Assembly: GCF_013184745.1 (NCBI RefSeq)
Contig: NZ_JAATVU010000065.1
Location: forward strand, 1 to 33,002
Source of the DNA: Mangrovicoccus sp. HB161399
GTDB taxonomy: Bacteria; Pseudomonadota; Alphaproteobacteria; Rhodobacterales; Rhodobacteraceae
Direction of reading: 5' to 3'
Length of the DNA stretch: 33,002 nucleotides
A program made the translations under genes and the position numbers. The notes beneath the pieces were generated by a model. The model was not told the origin of the DNA. It was given only the letters and a program-made list of their open reading frames with translations, and did no database searches. Within the stretch, counting starts at the first letter, position 1. Each line of letters opens with the position of its first letter. This document shows positions 1 to 7,109 of the stretch, one piece after another.

Positions 1-195
1 GCGGGAGGTGTAGCCGTAGGTCCAGAACGCATCCTCGGCGGCCTCGCAGGCGCGGTTCACCAGCTCGACGGTGCCGACGGAGAAGTCATGCGCCGGGCCA
101 TGGGCGGGCTCGGAGGTGAAGGTCGTCTCGCCGGCGATCCATTCGCCTGCAACGAGGTGCTTGCCGTGGGGACGGAAGGCGGGGCTGTCGAGCAT
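1..195 (-). CDS. Aldehyde dehydrogenase, N-terminal part (2-ketoglutarate-semialdehyde dehydrogenase type)
   Basis: Only the first 65 codons lie in the window; the gene runs off the left edge. The start is the ATG at 195-193, with GGGAG about 8 nt upstream. The protein begins MLDSPAFRPHGKHLVAGEWI and continues with a GETTF...HDFSVGTVELVNRACEAAEDAFW segment. This is the N-terminal strand and first helix seen in NAD(P)-dependent aldehyde dehydrogenases of the 2,5-dioxopentanoate (ketoglutarate semialdehyde) group. That enzyme closes the non-phosphorylative routes for aldarates, pentonates and hydroxyproline by making 2-oxoglutarate. The catalytic Cys and Glu are outside the window, so the family is supported but the substrate is inferred from the neighbouring sugar-acid dehydratase. 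It lies downstream of, and on the same strand as, the GntR regulator. Confidence 0.75.
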   Translation of the reverse strand, partial: MLDSPAFRPHGKHLVAGEWIAGETTFTSEPAHGPAHDFSVGTVELVNRACEAAEDAFWTYGYTSR

Positions 196-242
196 GTTTG
201 TCTCCCTGGATCGGACGGCCTCGCCCGCGCGGGGCAGAAGGC

Positions 243-268
243 AGCGCTTGCGGCAGAGCGCAGGCGCT
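243..268 (-). terminator. Hairpin between the GntR gene and the aldehyde dehydrogenase gene
   Basis: AGCGCTTGCG (243-252) pairs with CGCAGGCGCT (259-268) across a 6-nt loop, giving 10 bp with one G-T pair. No run of T follows on the minus strand, so it may be a weak or Rho-assisted terminator, or an RNA structure ahead of the dehydrogenase start at 195. Confidence 0.35.
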
Positions 269-289
269 CCGCAGGGAGATCATGGATTA

Positions 290-318
290 TATGATGTGTG
301 ACGTCAACATGTATGATG
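290..318. promoter_or_regulatory. Candidate operator: paired TATGATG repeats around TGACGTCA
   Basis: TATGATG occurs at 290-296 and again at 312-318, 22 bp apart, which is two helical turns. The perfect palindrome TGACGTCA (299-306) lies between them. The right-hand copy is part of ATGTATGATG, close to the ATGTATGAC at 1165 and the TTGTATGACAA at 8187. The block is AT-rich compared with its surroundings and lies upstream of the aldehyde dehydrogenase and just past the end of the GntR gene. Binding by that regulator is an inference. Confidence 0.4.
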
Positions 319-329
319 AATACTCGCCG

Positions 330-1043
330 CTAGATGTCGGAACGGCGCAGGAAGGCGCGGTAGCGGGACAGGCTGTTGTCCAGATGCGCCTGCATCGCCT
401 GCTCTGCGGCTGCGGGATCGCCTTCCATGATGGCGTCGAGGATGCGCTCGTGCTCTTCCACCAGATGCGGGTTCGGGGCTTTCAGCGTCGGATCGGCCGC
501 GGATTGGCCCAGCAGGGTGCGGGGAACGATTCCCTGGCGGATGACCGAGAGGAATTCGACAAAGCGCTGATTCTGCGTGGCTTCGGCGATCGCATAGTGG
601 AAATCGAAATCCGCGTCGCGCGTGGCTTCGCCGAGCGAGACCAGCCTGGCCAAGGTGCGGTGGGTTTCGATCAGCCGTTCCAGCTGCTTGGCGGAGCGGC
701 GGGCGGCCGCCAGTCCGGCCGAGCGGATCTCCACCGCGCTGCGCAGCTCGAGCAGTTCGATGGCGCTGGAGACGCGGTCGATGTCGAGATCGGAGAAAGG
801 CTGTCTCTGCTGGTCGGACCGGTCGAGCACGAAGACGCCGGAGCCTTTGCGGGCTTCGACCAGGCCTTCGGCGCGCAGCACCGCAATCGCCTCGCGCACC
901 ACCGTGCGGCTGACCGAATAGCTTTGCGTCAGGGCGGATTCGCTGGGGAGGCGCGCTCCGGCAACACATTGGCCGGAAAAGATCTTGTCCTTCAGATCCG
1001 TGATGATCCGTGACACCAGCGGGGAAATCTGTCTGGTCGAAAT
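330..1043 (-). CDS. GntR-family (FadR/FCD subgroup) transcriptional regulator
   Basis: An N-terminal winged helix-turn-helix contains GARLPSESALTQSYSVSRTV, then VVREAI and GLVEARKGSGVFV. An all-helical FCD ligand domain follows (SSAIELLELRSAVE..., DFDFHYAIAEATQN, HERILDAIMEGD). FCD regulators normally bind carboxylic or sugar acids through a metal or Arg/His pocket. The start is unclear. The frame is open to an ATG at 1166, but that adds 41 unusual Arg-rich residues, has no ribosome site and overlaps the operator-like sequence. The best ribosome site, AGAAGGA (1058-1052), lies 8 nt before an in-frame ATT at 1043; starting there gives about 237 residues, the usual length for the family. A GTG at 1016 is a third option without a ribosome site. 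The gene is divergent from the dehydratase operon and probably controls it and the transporter. Confidence 0.85.
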   Translation of the reverse strand: MSTRQISPLVSRIITDLKDKIFSGQCVAGARLPSESALTQSYSVSRTVVREAIAVLRAEGLVEARKGSGVFVLDRSDQQRQPFSDLDIDRVSSAIELLELRSAVEIRSAGLAAARRSAKQLERLIETHRTLARLVSLGEATRDADFDFHYAIAEATQNQRFVEFLSVIRQGIVPRTLLGQSAADPTLKAPNPHLVEEHERILDAIMEGDPAAAEQAMQAHLDNSLSRYRAFLRRSDI

Positions 1044-1164
1044 CGGTCTGATCCTTCTTTCTGGCGCAACCTGTCCGAAACATCTGCGCAATGTCCTGTA
1101 TATCCCGGTTTTCCGGTCCGATCCACTGGCGCAACCCGGCAGTCGGCGCAGAATTCCCGACAAC

Positions 1165-1207
1165 ATGTATGACTGATATTGACAGATATAGACAAGATGG
1201 ATAACCA
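1165..1207 (+). promoter_or_regulatory. Candidate promoter and operator of the dehydratase operon
   Basis: ATGTATGAC at 1165-1173 shares its TGTATGA core with sites at 310 and 8188. A perfect -35 hexamer TTGACA follows at 1179-1184, with GATAAC at 1200-1205 or TAACCA at 1202-1207 as weak -10 candidates. A start near 1212 would leave about 40 nt before the GTG at 1254. Operator and promoter assignments are read from pattern only. Confidence 0.45.
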
Positions 1208-1253
1208 GTCAGACAACAAGACGGCACGGCCGGGGAAATGCGGAGGAGACGCG

Positions 1254-2402
1254 GTGATCATCAACGACGTTAAGGTGCGGGTTTTCCGCCACACCACGCG
1301 GCGCCATTCGGATTCGGCCGGCCACGCCCATCCTGGCCCGGCGCACGAGGTCGAGCAGGCGATCCTGACCATTGCGACCGAGGACGGCCATGAGGGCCAT
1401 TCCTTCACCGCGCCGGAAATCGTCCGTCCGCATGTCATCGAGAAATTCGTCAAGAAGGTGCTGATCGGCCAGGACCACCGCGACCGCGAACGGCTGTGGC
1501 ACGACCTGGCGCATTGGCAGCGCGGCTCGGCGGCGCAGCTGACCGACCGGACGCTTGCGGTGGTCGATTGCGCCCTGTGGGACCTGGCCGGGCGCACGCT
1601 GGACCAGCCTGTCCACAAGCTGATTGGCGCCTATCGCGACAAGGTTCTGGCCTATGGCTCGATCATGTGCGGCGACGAGATCGAGGGCGGGCTGGCCACG
1701 CCCGAGGACTATGGCCGCTTTGCCGAGAAGCTGGTCGCGCGCGGATACAAGGGGATCAAGCTCCATACCTGGATGCCGCCGGTCAGCTGGGCGCCGGACG
1801 TGAAGATGGACCTCAAGGCCTGCGCCGCGGTGCGCGAGGCGGTGGGGCCCGACATCCACCTGATGATCGACGCCTTCCACTGGTACAGCCGCATGGATGC
1901 GCTGGAACTGGGCCGCGGTCTGGAGAAGCTGGGCTTCGACTGGATCGAGGAGCCGATGGACGAGCAGTCCATGTCGTCCTACAAGTGGATGGCCGACCAG
2001 CTCGACATCCCGGTGATCGGCCCGGAGAGCGCGGCGGGCAAGCATTGGGGCCGCGCCGAATGGATCGCCTCGGGCGCCTGCGACATCCTCAGGACGGGCG
2101 TGAACGACGTGGGCGGCATCACCCCTGCGATCAAGACCATGCGCCTCGCCGAGAGCTTCGGGATGGACTGCGAGGTCCACGGCAACACCGCGATGAACCT
2201 GCATGTCGTGGCGGCGTCGAAGAACTGCCGCTGGTACGAGCGGGGGCTGCTGCACCCGTTCCTCGAATACGACGACGGCTTCGACTACCTGCACCAGCTC
2301 TCCGATCCGATGGATGCCGAGGGCTACGTCCATGTCCCCGACCGGCCCGGGCTCGGCGAGGACATCGACTTCGACCATATCGAGAACAACCGCGTGCGTT
2401 GA
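1254..2402 (+). CDS. Enolase-superfamily (mandelate racemase-like) sugar-acid dehydratase, substrate unknown
   Basis: The 382-residue protein starts at GTG 1254, chosen because GGAGGAG lies 5 nt upstream; an in-frame TTG at 1179 is really a -35 box. The N-terminal capping domain is followed by an (alpha/beta)8 barrel. A K169-x-H171 pair ends barrel strand 2, and the metal ligands D206 (LMIDAFHWY), E232 (DWIEEPM) and E258 (IGPES) are in order, with H309 (CEVHGN) on strand 7. His at D+3 in strand 3 suggests acid-sugar chemistry. The strand-6 segment reads DILRTGVNDVGG where relatives have DIxQPDxxxxGG, so the usual dyad Asp is Gly282. The gene is followed after 30 bp by the solute-binding protein gene in what looks like one operon. 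Dehydration of an aldonate or aldarate is likely; no substrate can be named from sequence. Confidence 0.8.
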   Translation: MIINDVKVRVFRHTTRRHSDSAGHAHPGPAHEVEQAILTIATEDGHEGHSFTAPEIVRPHVIEKFVKKVLIGQDHRDRERLWHDLAHWQRGSAAQLTDRTLAVVDCALWDLAGRTLDQPVHKLIGAYRDKVLAYGSIMCGDEIEGGLATPEDYGRFAEKLVARGYKGIKLHTWMPPVSWAPDVKMDLKACAAVREAVGPDIHLMIDAFHWYSRMDALELGRGLEKLGFDWIEEPMDEQSMSSYKWMADQLDIPVIGPESAAGKHWGRAEWIASGACDILRTGVNDVGGITPAIKTMRLAESFGMDCEVHGNTAMNLHVVAASKNCRWYERGLLHPFLEYDDGFDYLHQLSDPMDAEGYVHVPDRPGLGEDIDFDHIENNRVR

Positions 2403-2432
2403 GGAGCGCGTGCAACCCAAGGGAGGACGGAA

Positions 2433-4019
2433 ATGAGACATTTCTTGGCATCGGCGGCGCTGGCCGCGCTCGTGGCGGGCGGGGCCGCGGCGGAAACGCC
2501 GAAGGACCAGCTGATCGTCGCGTTCAACATGAACAACGTGCTGACCATGGATCCGGCGGCGATCACCGGCGGCGAGGCGGTGCAGATCCTGAACAACGTC
2601 TATGACGCGCTGCTGCAGTTCGACCGCAGCGGCCGCAACCTGGAGCCGCGGCTCGCGGAAAGCTGGGAGATCGCGCCGGACAACATGTCGGTGACCTTCC
2701 ACCTGCGCCCGGACATGGAGTTTGCCTCGGGCAACCCGGTCACGGCGGAGGACGTCGCCTGGAGCTTCAAGCGCACGCTGGCGCTGAACCTCGCCCAGGC
2801 CTCGGGCCTGAAGAGCCGGGGCTATTCGGCGGAGAACGCGGACGCGATGTTCGTCGCCGAGGATCCGCAGACCTTCGTGCTGAACCTGCCCGAGCCGGGC
2901 GACCCCAAGATGATCCTGATGTACCTCACCCAGGCGGGGATCGGCTCGGTGCTCGACAGCAAGCTGGTGATGGAACATGACGACGGCGGCGACATGGGCC
3001 AGGGCTGGCTGACCAACAATTCGGCCGGGTCGGGGGCCTTCACGCTGCAGCAATGGCGCTCGAACGAATACGTGCTGATGACCCGGAACGACGAATTCTG
3101 GGGCGAGAAGCCGGCGATGAAGCGCGTGCTGATGCGCCACCTGCCGGAAAGCCAGTCGCAGCGGCTCGGGCTGGAGCAGGGCGATCTGGACGTGGGCCTG
3201 TCCCTGGCCGCGGCCGATCTCAAGGCGCTGGAGCAGGATGACGACATCACCGTCGAGACCGAAACCAGCGCCGGCTTCTACTATCTCGCGGCCTCGGTCG
3301 GCGACGAGAAATTCGCCGACCCGAAAGTGCGCGAGGCGCTGCGCTACCTGATCGACTACAAGGGGATCAACGCCGCGATCATGCCCTATTTCGGGGTGGA
3401 GCGTCAGCGCGTGGTGAACTCCAAGGCCTTCGGCGCGCTGCCCGATCCGGGCTATCAGCTGGACGTCGCGAAGGCCAAGGAACTGCTGGCCGAGGCGGGC
3501 TATCCGGACGGGTTCGACACTTCGATCCGGGTGATCTCCACCCAGGAATTCCTCGATTCCGCGACCGCGATCCAGGGCACGCTGTCCCAGGCCGGGATCA
3601 ATGCCGAGATCATCACCGGCGACGGCGGCCAGATCTACGGCGCGATGCGGTCGCGGGACTTCGAGCTTCTGGTCGGCCGCGGCGGCGGCGGGCAGCAGCC
3701 GCATCCGGACAGCAACCTGCGGGCGCTGGTCTACAACCCGGACAACTCGCAGGAGGCCGGACTGACCAACTACCAGGGCTGGCGCACGAGCTTCTACGAT
3801 GCCGAGCTGAACGGCATGATCGAGGCCGCGCTGGTCGAGCCCGACCAGGCGAAGCAGACCGAGATGTACGAGACCATCCAGCAGATGATCGACGACAAGG
3901 TCATCGCCATCCAGCCGTTCTCGGAGCGGGTCGTGACGGCGGCCTTCCAGTCGGACGTGCAGGGGCTGATGGTCGATCCCTGGACCACCCGCTTCGAGGG
4001 CGTCACCAAGGGCGAGTGA
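2433..4019 (+). CDS. Family-5 (DppA/OppA-like) ABC transporter solute-binding protein
   Basis: This is a 528-residue periplasmic protein with a signal peptide (MRHFLASAALAALVAGGAAA, cleavage before ETPKDQ). The SBP_bac_5 fold shows in the LTMDPAAITGGEAVQILNNV start, the PRLAESWEIAPD block, the FHLRPDMEFASGNPVTAEDV block and the later AKAKELLAEAGYPDG segment. Family-5 proteins bind peptides, opines, oligosaccharides or sugar acids. The neighbouring sugar-acid dehydratase suggests the last of these, but the ligand cannot be read from sequence. Ribosome site GGGAGG lies ahead of the ATG. It is the only binding protein near the Dpp-type permease/ATPase operon that runs towards it on the other strand (8125 to 4601), so the transporter is encoded on two convergent transcripts. 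Confidence 0.9.
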   Translation: MRHFLASAALAALVAGGAAAETPKDQLIVAFNMNNVLTMDPAAITGGEAVQILNNVYDALLQFDRSGRNLEPRLAESWEIAPDNMSVTFHLRPDMEFASGNPVTAEDVAWSFKRTLALNLAQASGLKSRGYSAENADAMFVAEDPQTFVLNLPEPGDPKMILMYLTQAGIGSVLDSKLVMEHDDGGDMGQGWLTNNSAGSGAFTLQQWRSNEYVLMTRNDEFWGEKPAMKRVLMRHLPESQSQRLGLEQGDLDVGLSLAAADLKALEQDDDITVETETSAGFYYLAASVGDEKFADPKVREALRYLIDYKGINAAIMPYFGVERQRVVNSKAFGALPDPGYQLDVAKAKELLAEAGYPDGFDTSIRVISTQEFLDSATAIQGTLSQAGINAEIITGDGGQIYGAMRSRDFELLVGRGGGGQQPHPDSNLRALVYNPDNSQEAGLTNYQGWRTSFYDAELNGMIEAALVEPDQAKQTEMYETIQQMIDDKVIAIQPFSERVVTAAFQSDVQGLMVDPWTTRFEGVTKGE

Positions 4020-4046
4020 GCCTTCCTTCCCGTTTCCTCCCCGAAT

Positions 4047-4077
4047 GCGCGGTCCCCTTGCGGGGGCCGCGCTTTTG
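4047..4077 (+). terminator. Intrinsic terminator of the dehydratase-binding protein operon
   Basis: GCGCGGTCCCC pairs with GGGGGCCGCGC (11 bp, one wobble, 4-nt loop) and is followed by TTTT at 4073-4076. It lies 27 bp past the stop codon of the binding-protein gene. Confidence 0.8.
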
Positions 4078-4142
4078 CATTGCGGGGCTTTGGCGGCCGG
4101 CGGCCGCGGCCTAGCATGCGGCGGCAAACAGGGAGGACCGAC

Positions 4143-4544
4143 ATGGCCGGAAATTATGATCTGCACTGCAGCTGCGGGACGGCGGCGATCCGGCTGGAGG
4201 GGGCGCCGCGGGTGCGCGGGCATTGCCATTGCCGGGCTTGCCGGGTGCTGCTCGACGTGCCGTTCCATTCGGTGACGGCCTGGAATCCGGAGCAGCTTGC
4301 GGTGACGCGGGGCGGCGAGCGGCTGCTGAGCTTCCAGCACCCGTCGCTGAGCATGAAGAAGGTGTCCTGCCGGGACTGCGGCACGGTCCTGTGGAACACC
4401 AATGCGATGGACTGGCGGGTCGTGTCGCAGCGGCTGATCGAGACCTGCCTCGGGGCGCTGCCCGGAGAACTGCAGGCGCTGAGCCATTTCCACTACGGCA
4501 GCCGGATCTTCGACATCGCGGACGGCCTGCCCAAAAGGGACTGA
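4143..4544 (+). CDS. GFA-family (CENP-V/GFA fold) zinc-binding protein
   Basis: The 133-residue protein carries the cysteine pattern of the GFA family: LHCSCG near residue 10, GHCHCRACR near residues 29-37 and VSCRDCG near residues 77-83. These bind two zinc ions in a beta-rich fold. The founding member speeds formaldehyde-glutathione adduct formation, but most members have no known reaction. ATG 4143 is chosen because GGGAGGA lies 7 nt upstream; the longer frame from 4080 runs through the preceding terminator region. The gene stands alone between the dehydratase operon terminator and the convergent transporter ATPase. Nothing ties it to formaldehyde made by glycine betaine demethylation 12 kb away. 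Confidence 0.8.
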   Translation: MAGNYDLHCSCGTAAIRLEGAPRVRGHCHCRACRVLLDVPFHSVTAWNPEQLAVTRGGERLLSFQHPSLSMKKVSCRDCGTVLWNTNAMDWRVVSQRLIETCLGALPGELQALSHFHYGSRIFDIADGLPKRD

Positions 4545-4600
4545 CCCGGCACCTGCGGGGCAGGGCCGGGCCAGTGTCGCGCCGGAAAGGCGGGGCGCCG

Positions 4601-5359
4601 TCACATGGCGTTTTCGTAGGCCAGCGACGCCTCGATCAGCTGCCTTGCATAGGGATGGGTGGCCGTGCCGCCGAGGATCGCGTCGCGGCCCAGCACTTCG
4701 GTGACCACGCCGTGCTGCATCACCGCGAAGCGGTCGCACATGTGGTCCACCACCGCCAGGTCGTGGCTGACCATCAGGTAGGTGAAGCCCTTCTCCTCGC
4801 GCAGCCGCTGCAGCAGGTTCAGGATCTCGGCCTGGACAGACACGTCGAGCGCCGAGGTCGGCTCGTCGAGCAGCAGCACATGCGGCTCCAGGATCAGCGC
4901 GCGGGCGATGGCGACGCGCTGGCGCTGCCCGCCCGAGAGCTGGTGCGGGAAGCGGTCGAGGAACGACACCGGCAGGCCGACATCGGTCATCGCCTGCGCC
5001 ATGCGGTCGTCCATGTCGCCGAGCTTGTGGATGCGGATCGGTTCGGACAGGGCGGTGCGCACCGATTGGCGCGGATGCAGCGAGCCGTAGGGGTCCTGGA
5101 ACACCATCTGCAGGTTGCGGCAGCGTTCCATCACCGACATGTCGCGCACCGGCTGGCCGCCGATCGAGATGCGCCCGCCCCAGGTGGAGAGCAGCATCGC
5201 GACGCAGAGCAGGATGGTCGACTTGCCGGAGCCGGACTCGCCCACCAGGCCGAAGCATTCGCCGGCGGCCACGTCGAAGGAGACGTCCGGCAGGACCTTC
5301 ACCGCGGCCTCGCCGACGCCGAAGCTCATCGACAGGTTTTCGACCTTGACCGGTTTCAT
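4601..5359 (-). CDS. Dipeptide/oligopeptide-type ABC transporter ATPase (DppF/OppF-like)
   Basis: The 252-residue ATP-binding subunit shows Walker A GESGSGKST (residues 40-48), Q-loop VFQDPYGSLHPR, signature LSGGQRQRVAIARAL, Walker B VLLLDEPTSALD and the switch His in LMVSHDL. The C-terminal HPYARQLIEA segment is typical of Opp/Dpp ATPases. The start at 5359 has GGAGG upstream, and its ATG overlaps the stop of the upstream ATPase gene in ATGA, so the two are translationally coupled. It is the last gene of the four-gene minus-strand operon and powers import with the other ATPase as a heterodimer at the inner membrane. Confidence 0.92.
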   Translation of the reverse strand: MKPVKVENLSMSFGVGEAAVKVLPDVSFDVAAGECFGLVGESGSGKSTILLCVAMLLSTWGGRISIGGQPVRDMSVMERCRNLQMVFQDPYGSLHPRQSVRTALSEPIRIHKLGDMDDRMAQAMTDVGLPVSFLDRFPHQLSGGQRQRVAIARALILEPHVLLLDEPTSALDVSVQAEILNLLQRLREEKGFTYLMVSHDLAVVDHMCDRFAVMQHGVVTEVLGRDAILGGTATHPYARQLIEASLAYENAM

Positions 5360-6201
5360 GCGGTTCCCTCCATCGGTTGCGACCATTCCGGGCGGCGGTC
5401 GAGCACCGGCAGCGGCTGGCGGTTGCCGCCGATCCGGGGCTGCGCGGCCAGAAGCCCGCGGGTATAGGGATGCTGCGCCCGGTCCAGCTCGGCGGCGTTC
5501 AGCGTCTCGACCACGCGGCCGGCATACATGATCAGCACGCGGTCGCAGAAGTTGCGCACCAGGTTCAGGTCGTGGCTGATCATGATCAGGCCGATGCCCT
5601 TCTCGCGCACCAGGTCATCGAGGATCTTCAGCACCTCGAGCCGGACGGTCACGTCGAGCGCCGAGGTCGGCTCGTCGGCGATCACCAGGCGCGGCTCCGC
5701 CAGCAGCATCATGGCGATCATGATCCGCTGGCCCATCCCGCCCGACACCTCGTGCGGATAGCGGTTGTAGACGAGATGCGGATCGCGGATCTGCACCGCT
5801 TCGAGCATCGCGAGCGCGCGCTCCTTCGCCTCCCGCTTCGAGCAGCGGAAATGCGTCAGGTAGGCCTCGGCGATCTGCTCGCCGCAGCGCCGGATCGGGT
5901 TCAGCGAGAATTTCGGGTCCTGCAGGATCATCGACATCCGGTTGCCGCGGATGTCGAGCATCTGCTTCTCGGTGGCATTCAGCAGGTCGGTCTCGCCGAA
6001 TTGCAGGCGCTTGGCGGTGATGTCGGCGGTGGGCAGCAGCTTCAGCAGCGCGCGCCCGACCGTGGACTTGCCCGAGCCGCTTTCGCCGACGATGCCCAGC
6101 CGCTCGCGGCCCAGCGTGAAGCTGACATTGCGGACGGCGGGCTGCGGCGCGCCGCGGTAGTGGATCGAGAGGTCCTCGACCTCGAGGATCGGCGTTTCCA
6201 T
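5356..6201 (-). CDS. Dipeptide/oligopeptide-type ABC transporter ATPase (DppD/OppD-like)
   Basis: This 281-residue ATP-binding subunit has Walker A GESGSGKST (39-47), Q-loop ILQDPKFSLNPI and the DppD-type signature EVSGGMGQRIMIAMML. Walker B is LVIADEPTSALD, the switch region is MISHDLNLV, and the C-terminus reads HPYTRGLLAAQP. Start ATG 6201 is preceded by GGAGGTGAGC, and the frame continues further upstream only as a shadow of the permease gene. The start is 2 nt from the permease stop. The SGGM form of the signature is the usual difference between DppD-like and DppF-like subunits. Confidence 0.92.
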   Translation of the reverse strand: METPILEVEDLSIHYRGAPQPAVRNVSFTLGRERLGIVGESGSGKSTVGRALLKLLPTADITAKRLQFGETDLLNATEKQMLDIRGNRMSMILQDPKFSLNPIRRCGEQIAEAYLTHFRCSKREAKERALAMLEAVQIRDPHLVYNRYPHEVSGGMGQRIMIAMMLLAEPRLVIADEPTSALDVTVRLEVLKILDDLVREKGIGLIMISHDLNLVRNFCDRVLIMYAGRVVETLNAAELDRAQHPYTRGLLAAQPRIGGNRQPLPVLDRRPEWSQPMEGTA

Positions 6202-6203
6202 GC

Positions 6204-7109
6204 TCACCTCCGGTTCATCTGCTTGGGATCGAGCGCGTCGCGCAGCCCGTCGCCGAGAAGGTTGAAGGCCAGCGATACCGTCAGGATGGCGAGGCCCGGG
6301 AAGGTCACCAGCCACCAGCTGTCGATCATGTAGCGCCGCCCGGTGGCGATCATCGCGCCCCATTCCGGCATCGGCGGCTGCGCGCCGAGGCCGAGAAAGC
6401 CGAGGCCCGCCGCGGTCAGGATCACCGTCGCCATGTTCAGCGTCAGGCGGATCATCACCGAAGGAAGGCACATCGGCACGATGGATTTCCAGATGATCCG
6501 CGCCGAGGACGCGCCCTGCAGCCGCGCCGCCGAGATGTAGTCGGCCTTGCGGAAGGTCAGGGTCTCGGCGCGGGCCAGCCGCGCGATCGGCGGCCAGGCG
6601 GTCAGCGCGATGGCGATGATCGCGTTGTTGAGGCTCGGCCCGAGCGCCGCGACGAAGGCCAGCGCCAGGATCAGCGAGGGGAAGCTGAGGAAGATGTCGG
6701 TGATCCGCATCAGCACGGTATCGACCCGGCCGCCGAAATAGCCCGCGACCGTGCCCACGGCCATGCCGATCGGACCGACCACGATGGTGACGAGGAAGAT
6801 GATCCTCAGCGTGATCGCCGCGCCGAACAGAAGGCGCGAGAGGATGTCGCGGCCCAGCTCGTCGGTGCCGAACCAGTGCGCCGTCGACGGTGCCTGAAGC
6901 GTGTTCTGCAGATCCTGTGCGTAGGGATCGTAGGGCGCCAGCAGCGGCCCCAGCAGAGCGGTGGCGACAAGGAAGGCCAGGACGATAAGGCCGAAGGCGG
7001 AGGTCGGGCTCTTCCACAGGAATTTCAGGATGTTGCCGAGGGAGGTCAGGCCCTGCGGCAGGCGGAGCCGGGCGCTGCTGCGGCCGGTCTCGGAATGGAG
7101 CATGGTCAT
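6204..7109 (-). CDS. Dipeptide/oligopeptide-type ABC transporter permease (DppC/OppC-like)
   Basis: This inner-membrane permease of about 301 residues has an N-terminal hydrophobic helix (AFGLIVLAFLVATALLGPLL) followed by the DppC-type periplasmic motif HWFGTDELGRDILSRLLFG. The transmembrane domain contains the coupling-helix loop DYISAARLQGASSARIIWKSI, which contacts the ATPases. The first ATG (7109) overlaps the stop of the upstream permease in ATGA; a second ATG two codons later (7103) has better spacing from GAGGA. Length and motifs are normal for the family. Confidence 0.92.
   Translation of the reverse strand: MTMLHSETGRSSARLRLPQGLTSLGNILKFLWKSPTSAFGLIVLAFLVATALLGPLLAPYDPYAQDLQNTLQAPSTAHWFGTDELGRDILSRLLFGAAITLRIIFLVTIVVGPIGMAVGTVAGYFGGRVDTVLMRITDIFLSFPSLILALAFVAALGPSLNNAIIAIALTAWPPIARLARAETLTFRKADYISAARLQGASSARIIWKSIVPMCLPSVMIRLTLNMATVILTAAGLGFLGLGAQPPMPEWGAMIATGRRYMIDSWWLVTFPGLAILTVSLAFNLLGDGLRDALDPKQMNRR

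Noticed and set aside
4143-4544. GFA protein as the formaldehyde sink for glycine betaine demethylation
   Set aside because: It is 12 kb from gbcAB, in another unit, and most GFA-family proteins do not act on formaldehyde. No sequence evidence links them.
1209-5258. A 1349-codon open frame on the minus strand
   Set aside because: It runs antisense through the dehydratase, binding protein and GFA genes and partly out of frame through the ATPase. The translation is His/Arg/Gly-rich low complexity, the usual effect of high third-position GC.
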